Below, one piece after another: positions 12,463-13,876 of a stretch of DNA of 13,876 nt (positions are counted from its first letter, which is position 1; the number at the start of each line of letters is the position of its first letter). The notes below the pieces were generated by a model. It ran no database searches. It was not told the origin of the DNA and saw nothing but the letters and a program-made list of their open reading frames with translations. The position numbers and the translations under genes were made by a program. Source of the stretch: an uncultured Collinsella sp. (lineage in GTDB: Bacteria; Actinomycetota; Coriobacteriia; Coriobacteriales; Coriobacteriaceae); NCBI GenBank assembly GCA_900553165.1, contig USCN01000014.1, forward strand, positions 1 through 13,876, in the 5' to 3' direction.

Positions 12463-13628
12463 CCGAGTACATTAACAGGGATTTGCATGAGTTGCTCATT
12501 CGCATGGCGGGTTGGTTTCCTGTTGTGTCGTTGACGGGGCCTAGGCAGAGCGGAAAGTCTACGCTGGTTAGGCATGCCTTTCCCGACTATTCCTATGTCA
12601 CGCTTGAGGACCCCCAAACGAGGCGCGCGGCCTTGGAGGATCCGGTGAGTTTTATCCGCAACCGAAAGGGCGGACTCATCATCGATGAGGCGCAATACGC
12701 CCCGGATTTGTTCTCGATGATCCAGGTTGTTTCGGATGAGCGGGGAGATGCCGGTCAATACATCCTTACGGGATCGCAAAACTTTTTGATGATGAAAAGC
12801 ATCGGCCAGTCTCTTGCCGGGCGAGTCGGGATCTTAAAATTGCTGCCATTTTCGTTTCGAGAAGCGGAGAGGGGCCAGCAGGGGCAGTTGGAAGTGGATT
12901 TGTTTGCGCTCGAAGGGGGATACCCTCGCCTGCGTTCCGCCGGAATGCCGTCCTCGGTTTATTTCCCCAGCTATATTGATACCTATGTTGAGCGCGATGT
13001 TGTGGGCTTGCTTGACGTGCGCAATAAAGCGGAGTTTCATAAGTTACTGTCCATAATTGCCCAGAGCGCCGGTGCTCTCATTAATATATCTTCGCTTTCT
13101 CGAGATACGGGTGTGAACGTATCGACCATTAAAAGCTGGTTGTCTATCCTGGAGCAGAGCTACCTGACGTTTTCACTGCAGCCTTATTATGCAAATGCCA
13201 GGAAACGTTTGACTAAAACGCCCAAGCTTTATTTTTACGACACGGGGCTGCTCTGCTACTTGCTCAAAATTGGATCACTGGAGCAACTTTTGGAGAGCCC
13301 TTATCTGGGGGCAGTTTTCGAAAACCTCATCGTTTCCGAAACGGCGAAGAGCCATCTCAACGTGGGCGAGAATCCCGAGTTGTATTTCTATAGGGACGAC
13401 GGCAAGCGAGAAATCGATTTGCTCGACTGCACAAACTCAGGGAGTCCCAAGGCTATCGAAATAAAATCATCCAGAACGTATCACGATAAGTACGCCCGCC
13501 ATTTACAGGCTGTATGCGATGAGATCGACATTGCAAAAGATGCGCGCTATGTTGTGGCCCGCGTGGATTCAACGTATGAGTCGAAAGACTGTAGCGTGGT
13601 CTCGGCGCGTGATTGGCTTTTGCGATAA
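12459..13628 (+). CDS. AAA+ ATPase with DUF4143 domain
   Basis: 389-residue protein of the AAA_14/DUF4143 architecture. Walker A is GPRQSGKST (27-35), Walker B GGLIIDEAQ (71-79), sensor-like LTGSQNF (103-109), then SLAGR. The C-terminal DUF4143 part ends with a nuclease-like pattern, EIDLL followed by AIEIKSS, compatible with a PD-(D/E)XK-type fold. The function of the family is poorly known. It is widespread in gut bacteria, often as a lone gene. The ATG at 12459 has AAGGGG shortly upstream; an in-frame ATG at 12384 would translate the 23-bp repeats. Lower GC and different codons (more AAA, TTT, GTT) than the genes to its left suggest separate acquisition. Confidence 0.9.
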   Translation: MAEYINRDLHELLIRMAGWFPVVSLTGPRQSGKSTLVRHAFPDYSYVTLEDPQTRRAALEDPVSFIRNRKGGLIIDEAQYAPDLFSMIQVVSDERGDAGQYILTGSQNFLMMKSIGQSLAGRVGILKLLPFSFREAERGQQGQLEVDLFALEGGYPRLRSAGMPSSVYFPSYIDTYVERDVVGLLDVRNKAEFHKLLSIIAQSAGALINISSLSRDTGVNVSTIKSWLSILEQSYLTFSLQPYYANARKRLTKTPKLYFYDTGLLCYLLKIGSLEQLLESPYLGAVFENLIVSETAKSHLNVGENPELYFYRDDGKREIDLLDCTNSGSPKAIEIKSSRTYHDKYARHLQAVCDEIDIAKDARYVVARVDSTYESKDCSVVSARDWLLR

Positions 13629-13650
13629 CAAGTTCGGCGTATTAACAACT

Positions 13651-13688
13651 GCCGCGAAGGGTCCGGATCCCTTTCGCGGCGGTTTTTT
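13651..13688 (+). terminator. Intrinsic terminator of the ATPase gene
   Basis: GCCGCGAA (13651-13658) pairs with TTCGCGGC (13673-13680) around an inner GGG/CCC stem, followed by TTTTTT (13683-13688). It lies 22 bp after the ATPase stop codon. Confidence 0.88.
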
Positions 13689-13712
13689 GCCGATCCGGTG
13701 CGCCTCAGATGC

Positions 13713-13831
13713 AAGTGAGTAGACTTTTTTGGATTTACCGAGCACATCGCGACAAATGCTCGGTAAAACTGCAGGTCAGCGCTGTGGCGATTTGGCGTGT
13801 GCTCGGATTCCTGCAAAAAATCTACTCACTT
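13713..13831. repeat. 119-bp palindromic element with nested alternative hairpins
   Basis: Terminal arms AAGTGAGTAGA (13713-13723) and TCTACTCACTT (13821-13831) are perfect inverse complements and continue as TTTTTT/AAAAAA with a one-base bulge. Inside, TTTACCGAGCA (13734-13744) pairs perfectly with TGCTCGGTAAA (13757-13767), or alternatively CCGAGCAC (13738-13745) pairs with GTGCTCGG (13799-13806). No coding potential and no clear target duplication are seen. It may be a MITE, a REP-type repeat or a structured RNA. Confidence 0.6.
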
Positions 13832-13857
13832 GGTTTTTGCTGTTAGAAGGCCGCCGC

Positions 13858-13876
13858 GAGGGAAAGTAGTTCCCTC
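13858..13876. other. Hairpin at the right window edge
   Basis: GAGGGAA (13858-13864) pairs with TTCCCTC (13870-13876) around a 5-nt loop. The window ends here, so whether a T-run follows, making it a terminator or leader element, cannot be seen. Confidence 0.4.

Overview
The window looks like chromosome of a Collinsella-like gut actinobacterium (class Coriobacteriia). This is inferred from GC-rich, strongly codon-biased genes, an agmatine deiminase cluster, and two 7TM-LuxR regulators; no rRNA or marker gene confirms it. About 13 kb is coding or leader DNA of a single metabolic and transport neighbourhood, followed by an unrelated AAA+ ATPase of different base composition.

Layout. 1-938 (minus): membrane-anchored LuxR regulator, cut by the left edge, divergent from 1268-2341 ptcA (putrescine carbamoyltransferase). 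Then, all on plus: 2474-3913 agmatine/putrescine antiporter, 4281-5486 aguA (agmatine deiminase), and 6033-7442 a second, paralogous antiporter. A convergent 63-residue protein (7478-7669, minus) follows. Next come a second 7TM-LuxR regulator (7798-8790), a metal-dependent amidohydrolase of the YtcJ type (9106-10734), a MATE-family exporter (10831-12207), and an AAA_14/DUF4143 ATPase (12459-13628).

How it works together. Agmatine enters by the antiporter in exchange for putrescine. AguA deiminates it to N-carbamoylputrescine, and PtcA phosphorolyses that to putrescine plus carbamoyl phosphate. The carbamate kinase that would turn carbamoyl phosphate into ATP is not in this window. The two LuxR proteins resemble the known design of AguR (LuxR-type, multi-pass membrane sensor of agmatine). 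A related TAAACC(Y)GCAGGTA motif occurs upstream of both ptcA and the amidohydrolase, suggesting one regulon that links agmatine catabolism to the amidohydrolase/MATE pair.

The least explained part is the non-coding DNA. Every gap of about 90 bp or more in the cluster is packed with nested GC-rich hairpins. The 546-bp aguA-to-second-antiporter gap holds seven hairpins in a row, including a terminator after aguA and a second terminator-like hairpin whose T-run ends 19 bp before the antiporter start codon. Three hairpins carry a GGGACAG loop motif like REP elements, 23-bp tandem repeats precede the ATPase gene, and a 119-bp palindromic element lies near the right edge.
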